Shown here: piece by piece, positions 7,760-14,991 of the stretch
Layout: every line of letters starts with the position of its first letter
How positions within the stretch are numbered: the stretch's first letter is position 1
Source: Candidatus Melainabacteria bacterium
GTDB taxonomy: Bacteria > Cyanobacteriota > Vampirovibrionia > Obscuribacterales > Obscuribacteraceae
Direction of reading: 5' to 3'
DNA: 17,718 nt
NCBI GenBank assembly: GCA_003175915.1
Contig: PSRH01000185.1
Coordinates: forward strand, 1 to 17,718
Program-made: the position numbers and the translations under genes
Notes under the pieces: generated by a model
Seen by the model: the letters and a program-made list of their open reading frames with translations, nothing else
The model's database searches: none
Told to the model about the DNA's origin: nothing

Positions 7760-10371
7760 GCCCAGAGAAGAAAAAAGTAGAAAGGATTCCGGAGGATTCA
7801 GTAGAGTTCCGCTCAGGTATTTTTGCCCTGAGCGTTCTTGCTATCACGGCAAGCTGTATGTTCGTGAAAACTCCCCTACCCTTCCTTGCTCTCTTTATTT
7901 GGGCTGTCACTTCCGGCTCATACCTCAGCTATCGGTATAGAAAACAAAGAAGTAACTGGGTAATCTGGATTGTCATACCAGGCACTCTTCTCGTTACCGG
8001 CAATTGTCTCTACGAAATAATGAACGCCTATGCCTACGGCCCGCTTGCCTGGTTGGTACCAATCGTCCATCAGCTCGCCGGAATGTTAGCCCTTCATAGT
8101 TTTGAGATGAAGTCGCGTTACGAATTGAATATTGCCGCACTACTATCCTTGCTGCTTTTGTCCGTGTGCGCCCCCATAGCCAGAGGTATCGATTTTGGTG
8201 CCTGCGTACTCGCCTATATTTCAATCGGTGCCCTTGTCCTCTATTTCGATAACCGAGCCCTTACCCTGCGTACTGCTCCTGGCACTCTGCCTACTCTAGG
8301 AGGCAGCAAGGGAGAGAACCTGCTCAGGCAATATGAATCAACAAGCAAGCCCTCTCTCAGCAAGGACGCCCTGGCTGCTTTCTGCTTACCGATTGCCAGC
8401 ATAGTTGCCTTCATGTTCGTGCCCAGGAACGACTTCCTCTTTGACTGGCTGAGCACGGAAGTAAAGCGATTTACGCAAAGTATCAACTTAACTGATTTGT
8501 TGAAATTGTCTCCACCTAAAGGTGAAGATTTGAAACTGAATCGGGATCAAATGTATCTACCGATCAAACCTAAACTTTTGCCACCTGAAAAACCAGCGGA
8601 GAAAAAACCTCCACCGAAGGAAAAGAAACAGAAACTGCCAGAGCCAAAGAAACAGAAACCGCCGCCGAAAAAGCAAAAGCCTCCTGCCGAAAAGAACAAG
8701 AAGCCAGCACCACCACCTCCTCCAAAACCGAAACAGGGCAAGGGTGTAAAGCCATCCCAGGAAATATCCAATAAAGGCAATGCGCCGCCCGAGCGAAAGC
8801 CCAAGGAGACAAAGCCGCCGCCGGAAAAGGCAAAGTCATCTCAAGAGAAATCAAAGCAGGGGAACGTGCCACCGGAAAAACCTAAGCAAGAAAACCCGGC
8901 CGCCCCCCAGAAGCCAAAAGAGAAAAAGCCAGAACCTAAACCAAAGGAGATGCTCGTCGACAAACCAGGCAGCAAATCCAAACTCGATACCAGGCAACCG
9001 ATGCCGGACCAGAACGAACTGATGTTCAAGGTATCGGGCAACCGGACAGTGTATTCCCGGCAAGACTGCTTTGATCATTTCGACGGCGAAATCTGGTCAA
9101 CCACCGATCAAGAAACCAAAAAGACGTTTATCAAGCCTGACAAAGGTCTCTATGACTTCTCCAAGCTGGATCTATTAGCAACGGAAAAGGGCTTCCCCTC
9201 CGTGGACGTCATTCTTCAATATTCGGTAGAGAGCGATCTGGGCACTCTCATGCCGGCAGGCGGACTGGTGCAAAAGCTAGACTACCCGGGGGACAGTCTC
9301 ACCGTTGACGTTTACAGGCGACTAATCACACTCCAACCTTTGACCAAGGGGATCAAATATAAGGTCTTTGCCGAATTGCCAGTCTACGATCAAAAGAAAA
9401 TGCGAGCAGCGCATCTGCTCAATTCTGAAACAGAAAAGACGCTACAAGAAGATCTGGTTGACTATCTGCAGTTGCCTGAAACCGAGGATAAGCAAGTACT
9501 CGAACTGGCGCATAAGCTCACGGACAACCAGGGCAATTGGTTCCGCAAATGCGAATTGATCACGCACTATCTGAGGAAGAATTACTACGACGATAAGGGC
9601 AAGACCGGCTCAACAGAAGAAACAAACACAGTTGACGATTTTCTTTTGAAAACGAAGAAAGGCGACTGCAAGGATTTCGCTTCCGCCTTCGTAATTCTTA
9701 CTCGCATGGCCGGCATACCGGCCAGATGCGTGAGCGGCTATGCGCCAGGCACGCCAAACACGGTGACCGGACAGAACGAAGTCCATCTTTCCGATGCTCA
9801 TATCTGGGGAGAAGCCTATATTCCGGGTTACGATTGGGTGCCATTCGACGCCACCCCAACCGGCTACCTACCTGATCGGCCGCCGGAGAATAATTATTCG
9901 ATTTCGTCCCTGCAAAAGAAATTGAAGCAGGACAATCCCTGGAATGAGGAAAAACGAACGCTGCAGGAATTCTGGCGGCGGTTAAGGCCGTACATTCCTT
10001 ATATAGTGGCCGGAGTAATCCTCTTTGCCTTGCTCATAGGCGGACTGATCGTGGCCATTAGACGTTTCGTTATCTGGCGGAGGGAAAAGTCGCGCCATCC
10101 ATGCAGGCGTATATACCGCGACGTGATGACCAGCCTCAAGAAAGCCAAAATGATCAAACGCCCCAGTGAAACGTCCACGGAATTCATTCAACGCCTGAGA
10201 ACGGAAATGAAGCAAGCGCCAGGAAAAGGCGTAACCATCGATGACAGCTTGACCAAATTGCTCACCCAGTTTCTTGATACTTACGCAGCCGTCTATTTTG
10301 GCGACGAACCCAAAATGTCAAAGCTTCAAGAGCTTGGAGCTGCCGTCAAGTCCGAGTTAAAAGGAAGATGA
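7756..10371 (+). CDS. tgpA: TgpA-type membrane transglutaminase with Pro/Lys-rich linker
   Basis: A membrane-anchored transglutaminase-like protein, last gene of the operon, coupled to DUF58 through an ATGA overlap. The N-terminal part (about 22-225) is a bundle of hydrophobic helices as in DUF3488/TgpA proteins. Residues 271-404 are a very basic linker of repeated PP, EKK and KPK, followed by a folded domain. The transglutaminase core has the full Cys-His-Asp triad: C638 (KKGDCKDFASAFVILTRMAGIPARCVSGYAPG, split over its core), H682 (DAHIWGEA) and D698 (VPFDATP). A single helix near 745-767 leads to a C-terminal DUF4129-like region (RRIYRDVMTSLKKAKMIKRPSETSTEFIQRL). At 871 residues it is longer than typical TgpA because of the linker. 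The catalytic domain should face outside the cytoplasmic membrane, with the C-terminus inside. The substrate is unknown; a cell-envelope protein is the usual assumption. Confidence 0.92.
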   Translation: MSPEKKKVERIPEDSVEFRSGIFALSVLAITASCMFVKTPLPFLALFIWAVTSGSYLSYRYRKQRSNWVIWIVIPGTLLVTGNCLYEIMNAYAYGPLAWLVPIVHQLAGMLALHSFEMKSRYELNIAALLSLLLLSVCAPIARGIDFGACVLAYISIGALVLYFDNRALTLRTAPGTLPTLGGSKGENLLRQYESTSKPSLSKDALAAFCLPIASIVAFMFVPRNDFLFDWLSTEVKRFTQSINLTDLLKLSPPKGEDLKLNRDQMYLPIKPKLLPPEKPAEKKPPPKEKKQKLPEPKKQKPPPKKQKPPAEKNKKPAPPPPPKPKQGKGVKPSQEISNKGNAPPERKPKETKPPPEKAKSSQEKSKQGNVPPEKPKQENPAAPQKPKEKKPEPKPKEMLVDKPGSKSKLDTRQPMPDQNELMFKVSGNRTVYSRQDCFDHFDGEIWSTTDQETKKTFIKPDKGLYDFSKLDLLATEKGFPSVDVILQYSVESDLGTLMPAGGLVQKLDYPGDSLTVDVYRRLITLQPLTKGIKYKVFAELPVYDQKKMRAAHLLNSETEKTLQEDLVDYLQLPETEDKQVLELAHKLTDNQGNWFRKCELITHYLRKNYYDDKGKTGSTEETNTVDDFLLKTKKGDCKDFASAFVILTRMAGIPARCVSGYAPGTPNTVTGQNEVHLSDAHIWGEAYIPGYDWVPFDATPTGYLPDRPPENNYSISSLQKKLKQDNPWNEEKRTLQEFWRRLRPYIPYIVAGVILFALLIGGLIVAIRRFVIWRREKSRHPCRRIYRDVMTSLKKAKMIKRPSETSTEFIQRLRTEMKQAPGKGVTIDDSLTKLLTQFLDTYAAVYFGDEPKMSKLQELGAAVKSELKGR
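8566..8967 (+). repeat. Low-complexity Pro/Lys/Glu-coding tract
   Basis: An in-frame low-complexity stretch inside the transglutaminase gene encodes residues 271-404, made almost only of P, K, E and Q with some S, A, G and N. It has short irregular repeats such as PPEKPK, KQKPP and EKSKQGN. Codon choice varies among the repeats (ccg, cca and cct for Pro; aaa and aag for Lys), so it is not a simple recent nucleotide expansion. The opposite strand shows spurious Phe/Gly-rich frames here. Confidence 0.85.
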
Positions 10372-10372
10372 C

Positions 10373-10448
10373 GTTGGGGCGGCTTGGAGGGCGGCTTTAG
10401 CCGCCCGTGTCTTGAAAGAGAACAGCTGGACTCTAAAGTGTCCCCTAC
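10373..10448. repeat. Two-hairpin palindromic repeat, copy 1
   Basis: This lies between two convergent genes, starting 2 nt after the transglutaminase stop. It opens with GTTGGGG (10373-10379) and closes with CCCCTAC (10442-10448), nearly an inverted repeat. Hairpin 1 is GGGCGGC-TTTA-GCCGCCC (10389-10406), a perfect 7-bp stem. Hairpin 2 is GGAC-T-C-TAAA-G-T-GTCC (10428-10443), with one T/T mismatch and a TAAA loop. The second copy is at 13401-13459. No T-tract follows either hairpin on either strand, so it is not a classic terminator, though it may still end both converging transcripts. Confidence 0.75.
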
Positions 10449-10477
10449 GAGCGTCCGCTACGGAGAACGCCGAACGC

Positions 10478-12028
10478 CTACTGACGGCCCGTCGGCACCG
10501 GTGCTCCAGGCAAACCGTTATTGAAAGGTTGTTTTGTCGTTGCACTCTGGCTGGCAGGTTGCTTGATTTCGCTGGCCGGTTGTACAGCATGTTCGAGCAA
10601 ATTTACTGCGGCTGGGTCCAGCTCGATTGGTCCTCTAAGCGGCAAAGATATGGGAATCTTCCTTGGCGGCGAGGCTGCTGCTGGCGCCGGTGCTGGACCG
10701 GCAACCAGGGTCGGCGCTGTATCCGTTTTCACTTTGATATAGCTATCGCCGGCTGCAGGAATAGAGGATGACGGGCTGGTAGGCGTTGAGGTAACTGGGC
10801 GAGCCAGCACCGAGGCGGAGGTGACTGGATGAGACAACACCGAGGTAGATGGACTGGCGAGTGTCGTGGTGACTGGACGATCCAGCACCGACGTGGACGG
10901 ACTGGTAAGCGTCGGGGTAACTGGACGAGCAATCGTCGGAGTGGATGGACTGGGAAGCTTGGAGGCAGCCAGGGGCGGAGCGGCGACGGCCTGCGGCACA
11001 AGGCGAATCGGACGATGCAATTCCAGGAATGCTTCCGGTAAAGGAAGAATCGCCGTTTCCCAGTTAACCGCCTGGTTGTTCAAAAGTGCCACTTTTAGAC
11101 CAGCAGCCTTTTGCTGCAAGAATCCCTTATCGGCAATGAACCTATCCCATTGAAAATTGACCGGATCGGTATGGTCACCTTGTTGGGCGTAGCGATGGGT
11201 TACGACATTTTCGTCCGGCACATGATAGTGACCCTGGAGATAAGTGACCAGCCTGATTAGCGAGCTGACCTGAGGGTCAGGATATTCCTGGCTGTGCATA
11301 TGAACCATTTCAATGCCAACGCTATCGTCGTTGTTTATGCCAGGCAGGGTTTTGAAGATGTTGACGTGAACCGAGCCCAGATCGGGATCCAGAGCTTGGT
11401 ATATGTTGCCTTCTCGATCAATGACGTATTGGGCGCCCGGATGGCGGCGACCCATGGAGCTCCAGCTTTCGATCACCCCCGGAGCCGTGAGCGGCCTGGC
11501 GTCTTCAGTGGAGTGCACTATCACATACTTGATTTGCTCCCGTCGCCAAAAAATACCGCCCCTCAAGGGGTGGTAGGCGACCACCCCGGCCTTTACCAGC
11601 GCCCGAGGTGGATAGGTGTCAGCCAATCCCTGCGCGAAAGCGCTCCTGATCGAGGCGCTCAGATCAGCCGGGAAGCCAGACTGATCAAAACTGGGTGGGT
11701 TGGCAAGAAAAAACCCGAGCGGGTAGGCGTACCTTGTCTTGGACTGATGGGCCAGCTCATGACCGCGGCCGTGGTGGCGCATATGATGCCGGAAAAGGTG
11801 AGCAAGGGTTCGCTTGGTTCCTGAAAAAACAGCGACTTCATGCCTGTGCCCCCGATGACGGCCGCTCGTGCCTGAGCGCATTGCTTCAGTCTGAGCGCGC
11901 TGCCCTCGAGCCCGTGAGCCGCTCTTCGTTGGCTGATCGGCTGAGGCATGATGGTGGCGAGCAAAAGCCGGAGCGGATTGCCAAAGCACCAAGGAAAAAG
12001 CAGCCACTAGTAGAACACGGCGATGCAT
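10478..12028 (-). CDS. Exported zinc N-acetylmuramoyl-L-alanine amidase (Amidase_2) with repeat tail
   Basis: It should cut the bond between MurNAc and L-alanine in peptidoglycan. From the ATG at 12028 it has 516 residues. The signal peptide MHRRVLLVAAFSLVLWQSAPAFA is followed by RHHH after an AxA-type cleavage site. A basic, His-rich segment (about 24-95) precedes the catalytic domain. Expected zinc ligands are H172 (YVIVHST), H278 (VVTHRYA) and D288 (GDHTDP), with GIEMVHMHSQEYPD between them. The C-terminal 190 or so residues are Pro/Ser/Thr-rich and include a 16-residue repeat (VTxTLxSPSTSVLxxP), then an Ala/Pro tail. The frame extends upstream to a TTG at 12085, with GTG/TTG codons between, but only starts near 12028 place the signal peptide correctly. 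No strong ribosome site is seen. It probably has its own promoter in the gap after mnmA. The repeat tail may be a wall-spanning or glycosylated linker (inference). Confidence 0.9.
   Translation of the reverse strand: MHRRVLLVAAFSLVLWQSAPAFARHHHASADQPTKSGSRARGQRAQTEAMRSGTSGRHRGHRHEVAVFSGTKRTLAHLFRHHMRHHGRGHELAHQSKTRYAYPLGFFLANPPSFDQSGFPADLSASIRSAFAQGLADTYPPRALVKAGVVAYHPLRGGIFWRREQIKYVIVHSTEDARPLTAPGVIESWSSMGRRHPGAQYVIDREGNIYQALDPDLGSVHVNIFKTLPGINNDDSVGIEMVHMHSQEYPDPQVSSLIRLVTYLQGHYHVPDENVVTHRYAQQGDHTDPVNFQWDRFIADKGFLQQKAAGLKVALLNNQAVNWETAILPLPEAFLELHRPIRLVPQAVAAPPLAASKLPSPSTPTIARPVTPTLTSPSTSVLDRPVTTTLASPSTSVLSHPVTSASVLARPVTSTPTSPSSSIPAAGDSYIKVKTDTAPTLVAGPAPAPAAASPPRKIPISLPLRGPIELDPAAVNLLEHAVQPASEIKQPASQSATTKQPFNNGLPGAPVPTGRQ
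10791..10964 (-). repeat. Tandem 48-nt coding repeats in the amidase tail
   Basis: Three 48-nt units start at 10821, 10869 and 10917, and a shortened 30-nt unit starts at 10791. All keep the reading frame and begin GT(G/A)ACTGG on the plus strand. They encode 16-residue units such as TTLASPSTSVLSHPVT, and SASVLARPVT for the short one. Deleting or duplicating a unit would leave the gene in frame, so copy number may vary between strains. Confidence 0.8.
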
Positions 12029-12110
12029 CAACCCATTCACCAAACTCAAGCACCTACGCCAAAAAGATTGATCTTTGAAGCACAAGATCTATTTACCAAC
12101 AAAGGCAATA

Positions 12111-12116
12111 ATTATA
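12111..12116 (-). promoter_or_regulatory. Perfect -10 box upstream of the amidase gene
   Basis: On the minus strand TATAAT occurs in an AT-rich gap between mnmA and the amidase gene, about 83 nt before the amidase ATG. No good TTGACA-like -35 lies at the correct distance. If used, it gives an untranslated leader of about 75 nt. Confidence 0.4.
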
Positions 12117-12170
12117 AGCATAGGCCAGATAAAACTTAGATATTGTAAGCAAAGACAACTTAGAGAATCG

Positions 12171-13355
12171 CTAATCTATCCAAGCGCCGCCCAGTATATA
12201 CGTATCAGTCGGATCGTAGACAGCCACGACTTGGCCTGCGGCAATCGCTGGTTGCGCTTCTTCGAAGACAACCTTGAGGCCGCCGTCGGGCAATGGAGTA
12301 ATTTCGGCTTTCGCCGGTTTGCTGTTGTACCGCACTTTGGCAAGCGCTTCAAACGGCTTGCCAGGCGGGCTCGGCAAGATCCAGTTGGCAGAAGATCCAG
12401 TCAACTCCCGCCTCAGCAAGGCTTCCTTCGGCCCAGCATAGACCGTGCGCAATTCTGGATCGATTGCCGTGACATAGAGGATTTCTGAGGAAGCTATTCC
12501 CAGCCCCTTCCTTTGCCCGATCGTGAAGTTATGGGTGCCCCGATGTTCTCCCAGAACCTTGCCGCTCACGGCATGAATGATCGGGCCGGGAGCTTCGCTT
12601 AAGAACTTAGCCAGGTAGTCCTGGGTTGTTTGTCCCTTGGGGATAAAGCAGAGATCTTGGCTATCAGGTCGATTGGCCGATACCAGACTGTGGGATTCGG
12701 CAATCTTGCGAATTTCCACTTTGCTGTAGTCCCCCAGAGGCAGAAGCGTGGAACGCAGTTGTTCCATGGTCAATCCCCAGAGAACATATGATTGGTCCTT
12801 GCTCGGATCCAACGCCCGAGCCAGACTCGGTCCGCTTTCGCCCTGGACAACCCGGGCATAGTGGCCGGTCGCTATGTAAGAAGCGTCGAGCAGTTTTTTG
12901 CCATAGTTGTACAGAGCCCCCCACTTGATGAGCGTATTACAGAGGCTGCAAGGTAATGGGGTGCGCGCTTGGGCGTAGGATTGATGGAATTGATCGATGA
13001 TCTGAGACTTAAACAGTTCACGCAGATCTACGGCATGGTGTTCAATTTCCAATTGCTCGCAAACCCTGGCCGCATCGATCATGCCGGTGTCGCAGCAGCG
13101 GCTACCTGATTTAATCAGCCAGCCCGTGACGCCCACTACGTCATAGCCGGCTTCTCTAAGAAGCAATGCGGTCGTACTGCTGTCGACACCGCCGCTCATC
13201 GCTACTGCCACTCGTACTTTGCCGGCCGGTACGGGACTGACTGAGCGTTTGGAAGCAGTCTGACAAACAGCCATGACTTCGTCTTCTTGCGGCAGAGTTT
13301 CCAGCGACGGGCTTGCCATCGCGGCTCTATTATTTTCGTTAGTTGTGCTTGTCAT
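12171..13355 (-). CDS. mnmA: tRNA-specific 2-thiouridylase MnmA, cyanobacterial type
   Basis: It adds sulfur to U34 of tRNA-Lys, tRNA-Glu and tRNA-Gln anticodons, using ATP and persulfide sulfur. The PP-loop SGGVDSS is at 54-60. The two catalytic cysteines are C139 (PCSLCN) and C236 (PDSQDLCFI). The tRNA-binding and central parts are clear (ATGHYARV, KDQSYVLWGL, HNFTIGQRKGLGI), and the C-terminal barrel ends DTYILGGAWID. Extra cysteines C87, C88, C99 and C136 form the pattern I associate with cyanobacterial MnmA. The 394 residues include about 45 before the usual first strand (KVRVAVAM). Internal ATGs at residues 13 and 28 could be the real start. The outermost ATG has no ribosome site but has TACAAT 8 nt upstream, consistent with a leaderless mRNA. 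It lies between a TPR gene and an amidase gene on the same strand, with gaps of over 120 nt. Confidence 0.95.
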   Translation of the reverse strand: MTSTTNENNRAAMASPSLETLPQEDEVMAVCQTASKRSVSPVPAGKVRVAVAMSGGVDSSTTALLLREAGYDVVGVTGWLIKSGSRCCDTGMIDAARVCEQLEIEHHAVDLRELFKSQIIDQFHQSYAQARTPLPCSLCNTLIKWGALYNYGKKLLDASYIATGHYARVVQGESGPSLARALDPSKDQSYVLWGLTMEQLRSTLLPLGDYSKVEIRKIAESHSLVSANRPDSQDLCFIPKGQTTQDYLAKFLSEAPGPIIHAVSGKVLGEHRGTHNFTIGQRKGLGIASSEILYVTAIDPELRTVYAGPKEALLRRELTGSSANWILPSPPGKPFEALAKVRYNSKPAKAEITPLPDGGLKVVFEEAQPAIAAGQVVAVYDPTDTYILGGAWID

Positions 13356-13363
13356 TGCTTGTT

Positions 13364-13369
13364 ATTGTA
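13364..13369 (-). promoter_or_regulatory. Possible -10 box for leaderless mnmA mRNA
   Basis: On the minus strand TACAAT ends 8 nt before the ATG at 13355, so transcription would begin at about the start codon. No clear -35 is present; the expected position falls at the edge of the palindromic repeat. No Shine-Dalgarno sequence is seen between box and ATG. Confidence 0.35.
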
Positions 13370-13400
13370 CGAGCATTTTGTCGGGGCTTTGTAGGGGTTT

Positions 13401-13459
13401 GTAGGGGCGGCTGAAGCCGCCCGCTTACCCGGGACACGGGTCGCTAAAGCGACCCCTAC
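13401..13459. repeat. Two-hairpin palindromic repeat, copy 2
   Basis: This lies in the 126-nt gap between the TPR gene's stop and mnmA's start. It has perfect terminal inverted repeats GTAGGGG (13401-13407) and CCCCTAC (13453-13459). Hairpin 1 is GGGCGGC-TGAA-GCCGCCC (13405-13422). Hairpin 2 is GGGTCGC-TAAA-GCGACCC (13438-13455). An extra GTAGGGG sits directly upstream at 13391-13397. Compared with copy 1, hairpin 2 has different stem bases that still pair, and the TAAA loop is the same. The space between hairpins contains CCCGGG. The copy lies where the mnmA -35 region would be. Confidence 0.8.
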
Positions 13460-13481
13460 GGGAGGCAAATCAGCAATTGTA

Positions 13482-14960
13482 CTACGAATCAACACCGAGG
13501 CGCCTGAGGCGGGCCTGGGCTTGCTCGACATTGACCCCCTGGGGCGCCAACTTGAGATAAAGCTTGTACTCGTTGACGGCCTCACGGGTGTTGTCCGTTT
13601 TCTCCAACAATATGGCGTAGTTGTAATGGACAACAGGAAAGTCGGAGCCGGCTTGGGATATCGCTAGTTTGTAGGCAGCCAGAGCGCCGGCATTGTCACC
13701 AAGCTGCTTGAGGACCATGCCCAGAGCATTGTTGGCTAAAGGGCAGCTCTTGCGTTGCTGCCGGGCTGCGGCGATGGCCTGGCGGAAGGCGTTTCTAGCT
13801 GGAACCAACTGGCCCTTGAAGCGGTAAAGCTGCCCAAGGTTATAGTAGGCGCTTATGCATTTGCCCTGACTGAGCTTGATCGCTTTTAAGTAGTAGTTTT
13901 GGGCAAGCGCGTAATCTTTTTGTCCGGCGTGGACCAGACCGAGGTCATTCAAGACCACCGGGTCTTGCGACTGCTTAAGTAGACTCTCGAGCTCACCCTG
14001 AGCTTCCTCCCATTTAAGAGCGGCAATGTAATCGTGCGCATGCTCCAGAGATACCTGGCGATCGAGGCGCAAGGACGAAGAAAGCGTTTCGGAGAGATTG
14101 CCCTTGTCTTGGTCGCTGCCTTTAGTGATCGCCGTCTGGTATTTGGTCAGATCGCTTTGCGATACATTAAGCGGGTCTATGCCTAGATCATTGATGACCT
14201 TGCGGGTGTCCTTGGCGTAATCGGGATTCTTCTCGTAGTTTAGGGAAAGCAAGTAAGCTTTGAGCGCCGCCGATTTATGACCGCGGCCACTTTCGATGCG
14301 GCCGAGCTGGTAATAGGCAATCGCCCAAGCCGGTTTTACTTTGATCGCTCTGACGACGAATTGATAGGCAGCGTCATACGAATCGAGATGGACGTAAAGA
14401 TTGGCAAGACCCAAGAGTGCCTGGGGAAAGCTAGAGTTCACCCTGAGCGCTTGTTTATAGTAATCACTGGCTTCCTTGAAGTCGCCCTTGGCCGTCAGCG
14501 CATCGGCAAGATTGGATAGGAGCAAGCAATCGCGTCCATGCATGTAGGGAATTGCTTGTTTGTAAGTATCGACGGCCTGGTCGTAATTGCCGCTGAAATA
14601 ATAGACCTGGGCGAGGTTATTCAGGCTTGTAGGCAAGTGGGGATCAACTTTCAGGGCGCGCGAAAAGCAATCCTTAGCCTGATCGAATTGATGCTGGCGC
14701 AAATAGATAACACCGAGATTATTGAGAGCATCCGTACAACTTGCATCAAGTTTGAGAGCCTTAGCGATCTCACCTTTTGCTGCGTCATAGCTCTGTTGCC
14801 CTATGAGACGTTCGGCCGCTTCCAGGTGTTGGGTGACCTCACGCGTGTAATGCTTGGCAAAACCCGGACTTGCCGCGGTCAGCCAGACGGCAGAAAGCGT
14901 GGCCAATATAAGACAGCCATACCTATTAGCTATTCTCGCTCGGAATAACGTGCCCACCAC
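13482..14960 (-). CDS. Exported tetratricopeptide-repeat protein
   Basis: A 492-residue TPR solenoid protein for protein-protein contacts outside the cytoplasm. The specific partner cannot be read from the sequence. A hydrophobic signal segment (YGCLILATLSAVWLTAA, about 14-30) ends in SPGFA before KHYTRE, a plausible signal-peptidase site. About eleven TPR units lie in two blocks, residues 42-243 (six) and 303-474 (five). They are separated by a polar, repeat-poor linker (about 244-302). Typical units are CTDALNNLGVIYLRQHQFDQ and AYYNLGQLYRFKGQLVPARN. The start is a GTG at 14960, directly followed by a second GTG; the ribosome site is weak. It ends 126 nt before mnmA with the palindromic repeat in between, so the two genes may be separate units. 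The call as a TPR protein is firm; the function is open. Confidence 0.9.
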   Translation of the reverse strand: MVGTLFRARIANRYGCLILATLSAVWLTAASPGFAKHYTREVTQHLEAAERLIGQQSYDAAKGEIAKALKLDASCTDALNNLGVIYLRQHQFDQAKDCFSRALKVDPHLPTSLNNLAQVYYFSGNYDQAVDTYKQAIPYMHGRDCLLLSNLADALTAKGDFKEASDYYKQALRVNSSFPQALLGLANLYVHLDSYDAAYQFVVRAIKVKPAWAIAYYQLGRIESGRGHKSAALKAYLLSLNYEKNPDYAKDTRKVINDLGIDPLNVSQSDLTKYQTAITKGSDQDKGNLSETLSSSLRLDRQVSLEHAHDYIAALKWEEAQGELESLLKQSQDPVVLNDLGLVHAGQKDYALAQNYYLKAIKLSQGKCISAYYNLGQLYRFKGQLVPARNAFRQAIAAARQQRKSCPLANNALGMVLKQLGDNAGALAAYKLAISQAGSDFPVVHYNYAILLEKTDNTREAVNEYKLYLKLAPQGVNVEQAQARLRRLGVDS

Positions 14961-14991
14961 AGCCCAAATGAAGACAGTGACCGACGGACAT

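Noticed and set aside
8547..8872. Gly/Phe- and Ser/Ala-rich minus-strand frames
   Set aside because: They are the antisense of the Pro/Lys codon tract in the transglutaminase gene; low complexity alone keeps them open.
10373..10448. Intrinsic terminator between the convergent transglutaminase and amidase genes
   Set aside because: The hairpins are strong, but no run of T follows on either strand, and a related copy occurs elsewhere, so a dispersed repeat is the better description.
11294..11824. A 176-codon open frame on the plus strand
   Set aside because: It lies fully inside the amidase catalytic domain on the opposite strand, has no family resemblance, and the minus-strand frame carries all the zinc-ligand motifs.
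12075..12488. A 137-codon plus-strand frame
   Set aside because: It is antisense to the C-terminal domain of mnmA, with no motif of its own.
10373..13459. Composite mobile element bounded by the two palindromic repeats
   Set aside because: The DNA between them encodes an amidase and a core tRNA-modification enzyme (mnmA) with no transposase, so the repeats do not look like ends of one mobile unit.
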